Shown: piece after piece, positions 48,122-58,750 of the stretch
How positions within the stretch are numbered: the first letter of the stretch is position 1
Layout: each line of letters opens with the position of its first letter
Assembly (NCBI GenBank): GCA_951799445.1
Contig: OX637295.1
Coordinates: forward strand, 22,134,001 to 22,198,000
Length of the DNA stretch: 64,000 nucleotides
Direction of reading: 5' to 3'
From: Pseudisothecium myosuroides
Taxonomy: Eukaryota > Streptophyta > Bryopsida > Hypnales > Lembophyllaceae
Notes under the pieces: generated by a model
Databases searched by the model: none
Seen by the model: only the letters and a program-made list of their open reading frames with translations
What the model was told of the DNA's origin: nothing
Translations under genes and position numbers: made by a program

Positions 48122-49470
48122 TCAAACGCCGACGTTCCTCTGCAGTGCGAGAAACACCCCAAACTGTTGCCGTTTCTCACTGCCTTCAGGGTAGCCACAG
48201 TTCTCTCGGACCCCCTCCAGACCCTCCACGACAACAGGCTATTCTTGAGCCTCGTCTTCATCGAATCCCTCCAAGCGCAGAACTTGGAGAAGTCTCTCCA
48301 CATCTTCATGAGATTGCCCGAGCAACACGTTGTGAAGTATAGCACAACACATGATGACATCAGGTAAGAACGTCACCTACAAGTCAGATTTCACCAAAAG
48401 CTCCCAAAATGTGACTTTGAGGATGCCAAATGCGTTCTCGACAACACCACAACCACGTCGAAGCTTCATGTTGTACAAACTTTCGGCAATTGGCATGTTC
48501 CCGTCCCCTCGGTGCAGTACCATTAGCCATGGAAGCAAAGGGTACCCTGAATCTGCAAGCAAGTAGGGGGAAATCCTTCAAAGGACACGGCACCATCCCA
48601 CAGCGAATCATGCATGCCCTTCTCGTACAAAGATGATCGACGCAGCACACATGAATCGTTCGTTGATCTAGGCATCCCAAGAAATAAATCAAGGAAACGC
48701 TTGTTACTGTCAACCACGGCCAGACAATTTAAAGTAGAACCTCCCGATTTAAAATAGAAGTAGTCAGCAGAGCCATACCGGGGGTTGCAGATGGACACAT
48801 GCATACCATCTATGGCCCCGAGGACTCCAGGAAGACCACATGGTTCGTGAAATCCAGCTTTGGTTTCCAGAAGCCTCTCCCCTGTAGGCCACGAAATTTC
48901 AGACCTCAGAGTGACATTGATGGCCTGGACCACCTAGCGCAACACCAAAGAGACAGTGTTCTTCCCTATAGCGAACATTTTGCTGCAAATAAACAAACTG
49001 GCACCGTGAGTAAGCTTAAACAACGTGCAAGCAACTCGGACCATCACAGGAATAGCCAATCGGTATCTGGTATTCTTTCTTTGCACTACGGGCCTCAAAA
49101 GTGCAGCCAAGCTCTGCACCGCTGGTTTGGTTATGCAGAACATGGAGATCCAGCACTCATCATCGTACTGCTCCAGAAGAAATTGGGAGAACCAAGCGGT
49201 GGAGCGGGGCTTGATCTAGTAGCCGAGGTCATCTTCTAGCAAACTGAAAACATTACACAATCCGAAATTATGGAGGGTAGCCCGTGTGACATTCTCAATG
49301 TCAAGGGAAGATTGCTCTAATGCTTCTGTTATGATCTCAAAACAATTCTCGTCGTCATCTTCGGTGTCAAGAGGGGCCTGAAAGTCAAGCGCTTTGTTGG
49401 CCGTCATGAGCAACATTAGGAGCATGGAGGCCATAGCCATGAGCTCCGCAGGAACAGTAGGGAAATCCAT
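48122..49470 (-). pseudogene. PIF/Harbinger (HARBI1-like) DDE transposase, multiply broken
   Basis: One frame runs from an ATG at 49468-49470 through TAG at 49216-49218 (before IKPRSTAWFSQFLLEQYDDE) and TAG at 48934-48936 (between KNTVSLVLR and VVQAIN) to GVLGAIDGMHVSI (first Asp). It continues through FKSGGSTLNCLAVVD and RSTNDSCVLRRSSL (second Asp). A one-base slip in a run of five C (about 48566-48573, GGATTTCCCCC) moves the coding to YLLADSGYPLLPWLM, then VVENAFGILK (Glu). Further stops precede FLPDVMMCCAILHNVLLGQS. All three catalytic acids are still readable, but no functional protein can be made. Confidence 0.88.
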
Positions 49471-50479
49471 AACTACCGTCGACGGAATCTACACAACAAT
49501 GGAGACAAAGAGGAGTTCAGCATATTTGAAAAACAAGACGGCAGCAAGAATTCAACAATGAGGGAATTTGGAAAAACATATTGAGGCTAATTACCGTTGT
49601 GGAAGGGAGCGTTTGAATTTGAATCAAAGAGAAGAAATTGCAACCGAATGCCAGTTCCTCGAAAATCTCAGGAAGCAATGCCACACTTGAGGTCAGCAAT
49701 CTACAAAGGAAAAATTTACATTTCCTGTGATCATTGTCAAGTAGAAACGGAACCCTAATTTGAACCACTACATACGATGGCGGCCCTCCTGTGCTTCGGA
49801 ATTTCGACCAAAAAAAAAATCAAAACGAGAGAAATTCATGGACCCAAACAACCTGCACTTTGGACGACAAATGCGGAGGGAGTTGAGGCGCCAGAAGTCA
49901 TACCTTCGAAGACTTCAGCGCATGACAAGACTGCAACACGAAATTTTCCCCCTCCTCGCTGCGACGCGCGCCTCCAAGTCTTGAACCAGTGTGCTCCTTC
50001 TCAATGCAAGTGCCGCGTTTTCCACAAACTTTTTTCCATTCACGAATACAGTACCATCGCTCTACCACCGCAGAGAAGCAGGAAGCAATAGAAATTCAAA
50101 CAACACAATGCCTCCTCAATTCACAACCACAATGACAAGAAGAACAGAGAAAGAGTTACAATGGAGAAGAGAGCTCAGAAGTGACCTCGATGGAGACGAC
50201 AGAAGGGGGCCCACAATTTTTACCTTTAACAACTGGTCATATCAAGTGTGACCGCTTGCGGGGTTTGGAGTTGTCAAATCTGACGTGGCCCCTAAATACT
50301 TAAAAAAAAAATGTATAAACAGAAGCAGAATTTTACATCACCGTTCTTTGTTCCGTAATTTATGACCTGCAAACCCTTGCTTTGGGCGTAAACTCTGATC
50401 CAAAAATAAGGAACCTATTTTTATACCACCACTCTTATCTCCTGAGAACGGGTCTTTTGAAAAGCTAAGTGTGAATGTA
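49471..50479. other. Non-coding right portion of the PIF/Harbinger element
   Basis: ORFs at 49760-50251 do not resemble any family. The last ~80 bp hold the inverted block ATAAGAGTG and the right terminus. This part probably carried the transposase promoter (transposase on the minus strand from 49470). Confidence 0.4.
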
Positions 50480-50895
50480 CCAGTAGTCTGCTCTTAAAGC
50501 AACCATTTAAGGTTGGTCCCCCTTTTTCAAAGGTTTTTGTGAACAGAAATATTTTTAGTTCATTTTTCAGAGAAAGAAAAAAAGATTTGGAACTGAGTAC
50601 AAGTCGTTCTATATTTTTTCAAGCATTTTAGGATTAGTTATGATTTTTTTAAGATTCGGGAGGCATATGCATGTATTTATGACTATAGGTCTCTCTAAAA
50701 TAAATCTACCCACCAACAAGTTATAAAGAGTTGGAAGGAAACCAAGACAAATGATTGGCTTTTTCAATAACTACTACATTTTTATCAATTCAATCATTAG
50801 TTAATGAGGCCCATTTAAGGACCTCTTCATGTCCATTCCATACTTACTTAGAGGATCGGTTTGAAGAAGTCAGTCGCTTTCAGAGCAGACTGCCT
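50480..50895. mobile_element. Long AGGTAGG-family MITE at the right end of the Harbinger element
   Basis: TA flanks lie at 50478-50479 and 50896-50897. The left end is CCAGTAGTCTGCTCTTAAAG, and the right end read inward is AGGCAGTCTGCTCTGAAAGC. The interior matches 7849-8263. The left terminus has diverged. Confidence 0.75.
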
Positions 50896-50897
50896 TA

Positions 50898-51462
50898 GTG
50901 AATAGAGTTTAAACTCCCTCGTTAACCCTTCACGTGTTAAGAAGCCCAAACTAGGCCTCATTTTTTTTTGAGCAATTTTGAAAAGTTTCTACAGGGATTT
51001 TTATTTATTTAAACAATTTATTTTTTAAACCAGTGCATGCAATGTTTTTCACTCAAGCTAATGATAAATTAAAATTTTCCATTTGGATTATACTTTCTAT
51101 GATATAATCAATCAAAGTCAACAACTTAAAATCATGAATTCTTAGAACATAAAGGAATAAGGTAGGAACACCCATAACCATCAAAATAAGCAAATCAGCA
51201 TAGTTGGAGGCACCTTTTCCAAACAATAATATTTTGTAGTATTAGCAATTGAAAATCATGAATTTAAAAAAAATAAAAAAAATAAAAATTGGATACAGCA
51301 TGTAATTTCTATAATTTTCAAAGTTACGGCTCTCTAGACCACTCAAAACGTCCTTTAGATGGACTTGAAACCAAAATCTGACAAATCAGCATTCAACTAA
51401 TAGCAGTCAAGTGAGGGGACAATTTTATGACACTTTTTAGGGACACTTTAATGAAAGTCTAA
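50898..51462. other. AT-rich stretch, possible degraded TTAA-family end
   Basis: A TTAACCCTTCACGTGTTAAG block at about 50923 resembles the left end of the TTAA-flanked elements, but no matching right end was found. There are no coding features. Confidence 0.3.
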
Positions 51463-51996
51463 GAGCATCCCTACCAAGGGCATTCCCTATCCCTATCCGG
51501 ATGAAATTCATTGGGAGAGGGAAGAAAACTCCCCACCAAGGTTCTCTATCCTTAAATATTTAGGGAACTCCATGCCCAATTCGCTAGAGGAGGGGAGATC
51601 TAGGGAATTCAAAGTCACCTTTCTCTATACGTTTGGGGTAGAGCAACACGAGAGTTGCTATTATGTGAGCATAGGAATATAAGCCCATGAGCCTAAAATA
51701 CTACATACCTATGTTATAGGTGTATATACTATAGAAGCCGTTTATGATTATAGGATATATATGTTACAAATACCCATATTATAGGTGTTTATGATACATA
51801 CACCTCCTATAGTGTATGGTATCTATATTATAGGTACATGTATTATAGGCTCAATGCTCACAAGCTCGCATTCTTGGGCTCACATACTAGCACCATTGAG
51901 AGCAACACTAGTGGGGAAGAGCATTCCCTATCCCTACATTTGTTTCTTCTTCATACACATGGAGATAGGGATAGGGAAGAATTGGTGGGGATGCTC
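51463..51996. mobile_element. Tourist-type (PIF/Harbinger) MITE, 534 bp
   Basis: The left end is GAGCATCCCTACCAA followed by TTCCCTATCCCTATC. The right end, read inward, is GAGCATCCCCACCAA followed by the same TTCCCTATCCCTATC. The 3-bp duplication TAA lies at 51460-51462 and 51997-51999. It is non-coding, with TATAGGTGTATATACTATAG-type inner repeats near 51715-51845. Its ends differ from those of the Harbinger element next door, so that element is not its source. Confidence 0.85.
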
Positions 51997-51999
51997 TAA

Positions 52000-53635
52000 G
52001 GACTTTTCAAAATAAATCTAGTGTGCATGAATGGGAACAAGGATGCTTTTGAGTGTTTCTACCTTACCTTACAATTGATTTTTTTTAAGGAAAAAGATAC
52101 ATAATCCATGAATCACCCTTGTAGTGTATTTTTGGCCATTTCTTGCTATTTACTCTTGCTGTGAATTTTAGCCATAAAAATGATATTTTTTCATGTTTAG
52201 AAGCTCAAATCCGCTTCAAAATACTCATTCCCAAAGCAAGGTCAAAATCTTCATCAATAATTATTTTTAAACAAATCCAATTGTAGGATCTTTTAGAAGA
52301 CATTGAAGTACATTTTCCTAAAATTTTAGAGCAAATATCCCCTCCAATCGTAAGTTGAATGTGCCTAAACTTCAAAATGTAGGCTTTTCTAGTCCTTCCA
52401 AAAGATGAAGTTGTTTTGTCTTTCAACATGTTTAGGAAAAAGCACGTATGTCCTATAACTTGTGAATTTTGGTCATAAGGTTGGCAAAAATATTGAAAAA
52501 ATATATACATAAAATCAACCCAGTAAACTTTCATATTCATTTTTTATTAAAATTGTATAGTAGAAAGTGTTATTGAAAGAAAGTTAAAACTAAATAACAT
52601 GCTAATAATTTTTGGAAGAATTTGAGAATTATTAATTCCAATGGTAAGAATGTTCTAGTAAATAATTAATATGCTTTATTTTTATTTTTATTTTTATTTA
52701 AAAATAAAAAAATTGAGAGCAAAAGACGACTTCATATGTTTTTTCTACTTTCATCGCCCGCAAAAGAAAACTCCTCATAACTCTTACATCATTATTTAGA
52801 ATTCAATGCTTCAAATATTTTTGAGTAGATATCAACCTATACAATACTCAAAAAATAATTAATATTTTTTAAAACATACTTTTTGCTACCCAATTTGACA
52901 TTGAAATAAAAAAAATCCTTTAAACTTTTGTAATATTTATCAAAATGACATGAAACAAAGCCTCACACTTATATTATGATGAGCTGCATCTATTTTAACT
53001 ATACACCTGTGGTAAAAATTTCAAATTTTTTTAATACATTATATATTTGTTAAAAAAATTCTTCATTTTTCTCTTAAAAATTCACAATAATTTCAAAAAA
53101 ATTCCTAAAATTTTAAAATTTTCATAACTTCTAAGAGAATCATGACTTCATCTTTGAAAAATAAACATAAAATTTTCCATTTATATGTAATTGCAAAATG
53201 GCAGCAAACAAAGTAATGGATAGTAAAGCTTGAAATGGTATAGGATAAAAATTTGAATTTTTTTTGTTTATAGAATTACGTGTAGAATTTGAAAAAAAAT
53301 TGACTTATAGAATTACATGTATTATAGAATTACAGAATTATTAGTATAAGAAATTCAGATTTTTTTGTGAAACTTTGCAACTATTGTTAAAAAAAAGTGA
53401 ATTTTTTTTAATCAAATATAAAATATAATTACTCAAAAAAATCTGAAAAATTCTTCACCTTTTGGTGTTTATAATAGTTTTATTAGAACATCATGGTGCA
53501 GAATTATTTTCCAAGTCATTCTAAAATTAAAAACCAGCACTCCATGGTAATAGCAATAAATTATTGAATTATAGGAATTTTTGAATTTTTATATGAATAA
53601 AGACACAACTACACATAACATAAAAAATTTTGATC
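52000..53635. other. Very AT-rich non-coding stretch
   Basis: Composition drops to very low GC. It contains a TTTTTA microsatellite near 52675-52700. Isolated short ORFs have no family resemblance. The left part of the Helentron-like element (Rep and N-terminal helicase) may have lain here but is no longer readable. Confidence 0.4.
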
Positions 53636-53639
53636 GAGC

Positions 53640-55025
53640 TAAAAGACCTATGTATCATTAATAGCAACTGATACTTGGCATCCTTCTTTATATGCATCAT
53701 TTGAAATTCTCAATGATCCTAGCAAAACTGTTGGATTACATACGATATTAAAAGTAAAAAAAGACGTACTAATAGAACTTTGTGAAGGAAATTATGCTAC
53801 ACATGATGGTTTAGTTAATGAAGCTGATGGTCTTTTCAAAACATCAATTCTCACAAATTCAAAGAAATATTTTTGATAGAATTTTTCAATGCAAAAGTTG
53901 GAACTTTAACATGTTTGGCAAATGCTCATTTATTTACAGACAAAAGTATTATATCATTGTGGACACCTATCAAAGCATTAACAAAAAAAATACTACTTAA
54001 TGTTTGAACAAACTCAAGCACATCTCATCACTTGCATTCAATTGCAATACAATTAGTGGTTGCACAAATCATTCATCAAAATTTTGAAAATTTATTTTTA
54101 GATGAAATGGCATTTAATAAAAAAGGTGTCAATAAGCATGGACTTTCATATACTACTAAGTTGTCCCGTATAAGAACAAAAGAAAAATTGTAACTATTGT
54201 ATCCATTAACCGTGTCAAAATTTTAATATGTAGATAATTTAGTTTTTTTTAAATGAAAAGATTAAAGTCAACAGCAAAATGGGACTTATTTGTACCAATG
54301 TTGAAAACCATGCACCATTTGCATATAATCATTCAAAGCATTAACGTTAATTGTTCAAAAAAAACAAAAAACATTAATGTTAATTCTTTATCTAAATATC
54401 AATATGACATACAAAGTGATCATAATCTTCAATCATCCCACATATTATGTTTTCAAGAAACCAAGGTAAAACTTGCACAAAAAATATTACAATTTATAGA
54501 TACATCTAAGTACAACTATATACGTACATTTAATAAACATGGTCTACTTTTGTTATACAATAAAAACATTAAATGTTCAACAATTACAATAAAAAACTAC
54601 AATGGATCTAAATTTTTTAGGAGCAACATTGAATGAAAGCACTCGAAGTGCTATTTGTGTAATAATTGTTTATCAATCTCATTCTATTTCTATATCAATG
54701 CTTCTTGAAATTATAAAAGAGTTAATTATACTACTAAAGCGCCATTAATATGTCCTATTCTTATTCTCGGAGATTTTGATGTAGATGTATGTATAAAAAA
54801 AAAAAAGACAACAATTCTCAACAACTTATTCAAATCATGTCTAAACACCACTTCAAACAACAACTATCAACATCTACTACTAAATTGAACTCATTAATAA
54901 ATAATATCTAGACAAATATCCCAAGTCAAGGTACAAACGGGGATATAAAGTATGGTTTTACAAATGTTTATTGATCTGATTATCACAAACCATCATATTG
55001 TGCATTTAAACTTTCAAATAGAATG
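53640..55025 (+). pseudogene. Helentron-like Helitron remnant: PIF1-type helicase C-terminus plus EEP endonuclease
   Basis: Pieces in shifting frames follow the order of a Helentron protein. Helicase: HTILKVKKDVLIELCEGNYA then THDGLVNEADGLFK (53740-53840), NAKVGTLTCLANAHLFTD then LWTPIK, and a final GLSYTTKLSRIRTKEKL (about 54140). Endonuclease/exonuclease/phosphatase: SINVNSLSKYQYDI, HILCFQETKVK (about 54440-54470), ILILGDFDVDV (about 54765), then STTKLNSLI and YWSDYHKPSYCAFKL (about 54965-55010). The metal-binding Glu (QET), Asp-Phe of GDF and the terminal YWSDYHKP are visible. Many stops and frameshifts make it inactive. No Helitron ends were recognised. Confidence 0.75.
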
Positions 55026-55175
55026 CCTAACTATACATGCAATAAACAAAGTTGTTTTTTTATACAGAATACTTTATATCAAAGAATTTTGTAATAAAAT
55101 TAAATCAATAAAATTCCAATTTTATATTTACACGTATAATTATACACGTATATAAATATTAAATTGGAATACTTA

Positions 55176-55210
55176 TCCGTACATTTATTTATTTATTTAT
55201 TTATTTATTA
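55176..55210. repeat. (ATTT)n microsatellite
   Basis: About seven ATTT units in AT-rich DNA between the Helentron remnant and the OTU ORF. Confidence 0.9.
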
Positions 55211-55616
55211 CATTTGATCTTTGATGTCTTCAAATTTCTATTACATTATTGAAATGACATAGGCAAATCAATTTTGAAGTTCACTTTACTTTGAAAAGCA
55301 TAATAAAGTTAATTTCACTTTGATCAACAATTACTTTACTTCTTTTACATTTTAAACTTTTAATTTAATTTATTTCTTTTACATTTTTTTCCTCTTTTAC
55401 TTTAAAATCTTCTTAGTATGTTTATATAAATAGAATTTTTTTCAAATATATTTTTCATTTTTAGTTTGAAAATCACTCTCATACTCTTGTAGAATATATA
55501 TTACTTGCATTGCTAGATTTCTATTTTATTATCAAAATAATTTGCACAAATCAATTTTAATACTCTTGTACAATATTGCATTACTTGAATCAACAATCCC
55601 ATTTTTTTTTGCAACC

Positions 55617-56297
55617 ATGGCAATTTTGAAATGTGAAGATTATAAAAAATTTGCAGAATATTCTAAAACTTTACATTTGCAGTTTGTTCGAAATTATAAT
55701 TATAGAATTGGAGATTGTTTATTTGATTCTGTTAGTTATATAATGCTCTGTGAAACCAAATTCTCTACAAAAGAACAATTTGACAATTCAGATCATCTTC
55801 GAATCCACGCAACAAACATATTAAAAAAATATGTTTCAGATGGTCATCAAGAGAAGGAAACTTGGATTATAGCTATAAAGGAATGTCTTGAATTGCACCA
55901 ACTAAGTAAAGACACCCCTATCAAAAAATATATTGAATTGATGTCAAAGTCTAGTCACGATTGTGAAGGACTTTGGAGAGATGCAATTATTATGCAATTC
56001 ATTTCTCTATATTTACAACGGCCTTTACATCTTTACAACATTGAAAGTTTTAAACAATTTGGTACAAAAAATCCACTTTGGAGCTATACTGATGGAGTGC
56101 CACCAACAAATGATCCAATAAGCATTGCATATGCAACAAATCATTTTATGCCCATGGTTAAATTGCAAACTGATAACTCTTCTGCTAGTACACCATTTGC
56201 CTCACCTTTGAAAAGTAGAAGTCCTCTCAAACAAAGACCTCAAAAGAAGCCCAAGATTGAGCAAACTCAAAATTATGACTATATTATTGAATTATAG
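55617..56297 (+). CDS. OTU-like cysteine protease ORF, 226 aa, intact
   Basis: The frame from ATG 55617-55619 to the stop at 56295-56297 is uninterrupted; it is also open upstream to 55542 without an ATG. The OTU signature is clear: catalytic Cys in YNYRIGDCLFDSVSYIM with the upstream Asp, a central CEGLWRDAIIMQFISLYLQ helix region, and the His in AYATNHFMPMV near the end. The C-terminal tail is basic and low in complexity. OTU domains remove ubiquitin-like proteins, and Helentron-type transposons often encode one. It follows the helicase-EEP remnant at about 590 bp in the same orientation and shares its low GC. Its survival without a lesion among decayed frames is unusual. The host or transposon role is unknown. 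Confidence 0.75.
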   Translation: MAILKCEDYKKFAEYSKTLHLQFVRNYNYRIGDCLFDSVSYIMLCETKFSTKEQFDNSDHLRIHATNILKKYVSDGHQEKETWIIAIKECLELHQLSKDTPIKKYIELMSKSSHDCEGLWRDAIIMQFISLYLQRPLHLYNIESFKQFGTKNPLWSYTDGVPPTNDPISIAYATNHFMPMVKLQTDNSSASTPFASPLKSRSPLKQRPQKKPKIEQTQNYDYIIEL

Positions 56298-58750
56298 ACA
56301 TATACGAAGGACTTGAAATTGATTTTATATTTGGTTGAGATTATAAGTTTGATGTGTCTATTGATCATATTTTAGAACCATCCATTTTAATGAATCAACG
56401 TGAATGCAACATCAATAATTTGAACAAAATTTATGAATTTTTACAAAGTAATTCAAGTACAATGTCACCACTTGTATTAACCCCTAAATGCCCCAAACAC
56501 CAAATTTTGATGTTAGCAATAATTTGAAGTTAAATAAAACCTATAACCAAGTTTTTATTTCTAATAGTTTATATTTTTGAAAAATTCCTTTTGAAGTCTA
56601 GTTTTAGCATCAAAAACCCAATTTTGAAAATAATTGATTATGATTTTTCTATTCAAGATTTTTAACAAGGGTGTCCATCGCAATCTTTGCTTTCTATAGT
56701 GTTGAGGGCTTTTGAAAATGAGACTCAAATACACTAGATCTTGGAGAAAAAATCACATTAGAAATTCATTGAAAAAAATTGTAGAGTAGACTTTGGAAAG
56801 CCATAAATTGATTGGGGTTATGCATGTTAGGCCCTTTGACCACATATTTTTTTGGTGACCAACTTTTCAGATTTGACATGTGAAATGAGGATTGAAAGAC
56901 TTCATATCACTTTTGCATTTTTAACACCCTCATGATCAAACATTATAATCTTTCAATCTATAAGTGATATATATACATATATTTATATATTTATTTATTT
57001 TTTCTTATGTGATCTCTAACATGTCTAGTTTAAATTCTTATGATAACAATTAAAAAAAAATTGATACAACTTATTAAAATGTTGACTTTTTGTTCAATTT
57101 AAAGCAAATTTCTAGAAGCTCAAAAAAGGTCTTGGGCAATTAGGGGTTAAAACCCATTGGCATTCAAAATGAAGGATCTATTATGGATACCATATACAAG
57201 AGTAAGTACAAAAAATATATTTAAAGGCAAAAAACAAGAATATAGACAAGTAACTACATTTCAAGAGATGTGTTGTCAAGACTAAGGATCTCCTTAGTCT
57301 TGACATCCTTATATACTTCTACCTATGAAGTTCTCTTTTTACTTTAGAAGTAAAAGTATTCTATTCTATTCTTAATCTATGTCCTTGACAGGCTCAAAGC
57401 ACATCGAGAACTTTTACCATATGATATATTTCAAGATACACTTTGAAAGCCTAATTGTAAAATTGATACTAAACCAACAACTTTGTTCTTGTCTTTAGTA
57501 AGATGGAGACCTATTGATGCGCAACACATAGTATAGAACGCAACGATGAAATACGAACGAAGCGAAACATTTGCACTAGAGTATGAAAAAACATTCAAGA
57601 ATAGAGAAGCCACTATAGTTTTATATGACGAATTTGCTAAGTATTCGGCTATATATTCCCACCTCAATGAGGAATATTTTAAACAATATTGTTTCTCAAT
57701 ATCTACAAAAAATGAGAAAAGTGTTTGAATATTATGCAGGTCCTAATTCAAAGTACTGTAAAGAAGATTCCAGTCATATGAATGTAGTTAAAGCTATGAT
57801 CTACATCTTTCATTGGCAATCTGACAAAACAAAAGACAAAACGTTGAGCACCCTTTGGAAATCTTTAAATAAGATACATGCCATGTATTTTTGTTGGATA
57901 AGGCTGCTTTTCACGAACTATTAAAAATGTGTGAACCATATGATGAAAAATATATATTCTTCAATGAAAATGAAAAGAAGAGATATGAAGAAAATGTTTC
58001 TTTTTATAGAAGATCCTTTACAATAAAATGATTTAAGCCATGGAGGAACTTGAATATAGAACAACACAAAGAATTAAGTCACTTACAATATTAAACTTCA
58101 ATTTTTTTAATGGAATGAATGCAAAGACTTTGCAACCAAAAAACGCTATATATAAGGCTAACAAAATCAAATCGCTTTCAAAAGTACAAAATACTTTGAG
58201 ATAATGACAATCAATTACTTAAAGAAATGATGTTTTCACACAATACATCCAAATGCAGTTCCAAAGACATACATGCAATAGACTTGAAAATATACAAAGA
58301 TCATTAATAACATCAAAGGTTTGAAAATGTTGAAACCTATTGAAATATTAGATTTGGAGGCGTATTTCGTGTAAAATATAAGAAAACAAATAATAATTGA
58401 TTTTAATAGCAAATGAAAAATTACCATTAAAACAATCAATGAAATAATTTTTATAATTTCATCTTCAATTTCAAACCAAATTTTCCAAGTGATGTTCATC
58501 CTAAACTTTGATTTGTTTTTGATGATGAAGACACAAATTTCTCACACCACAGAAAAGTAGATATTGTATCCTTCATTAAGAGTTATATGTCCAACAATTG
58601 GTCATTAGTCTTAATAAGTGCTAGTAATTAAGTGTCCAACATATAATTATCAAAACTATCAATGAAAACATCTAAAATTTATGTCTTAGAGTCTTTAGAA
58701 AATCAATTAGAAGAATTGAGACAAATGAATGCTTCAAGATCCAAGCGACA
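56298..58750 (+). pseudogene. Degraded coding region after the OTU ORF, family not recognised
   Basis: Fragments in shifting frames continue on the plus strand: ILEPSILMNQRECNI, then STMSPLVL, which resumes as KPIGIQNEGSIMDT after the insertion at 56481-57146. After that come EKTFKNREATIVLYDEFAKY (about 57590), HMNVVKAMIYIFHWQSDKTK (about 57775) and MCEPYDEKYIFFNENEKKRY (about 57930). Codon use and AT content match the OTU ORF, so these may be the remainder of one long OTU-containing protein of the Helentron. I cannot identify a Rep (HUH) motif or any other domain. Confidence 0.45.
56481..57146. mobile_element. TTAA-flanked non-autonomous element (666 bp) inside a coding frame
   Basis: The left end is CCCCTAAATGCCC, the right end read inward is CCCCTAATTGCCC, and TTAA lies outside both (56477-56480 and 57147-57150). 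Removing the element and one TTAA joins two open pieces in the same frame (PLVL-KPIGIQNEG), which confirms the borders and the 4-bp target. No transposase is encoded. It is related by its ends to 10006-10938 and 11531-12440. Confidence 0.85.

Larger units (their letters stand above)
41119..50479. mobile_element. Decayed PIF/Harbinger element (about 4.9 kb without its nested insertion)
   Basis: The left end GTACGTTCACACT and the right end AGTGTGAATGTAC are inverted repeats (12 of 13). Further inward, an ATAAGAGTG block occurs in inverted position at both ends once the Copia insertion is removed. Between them lie the two genes usual for this superfamily: a Myb/SANT-like protein (plus strand) and a DDE transposase (minus strand), both broken. 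A 3-bp target duplication could not be confirmed, because a MITE is inserted exactly at the right end (TA at 50478-50479). The exact ends are therefore uncertain by a few bases. Confidence 0.65.
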
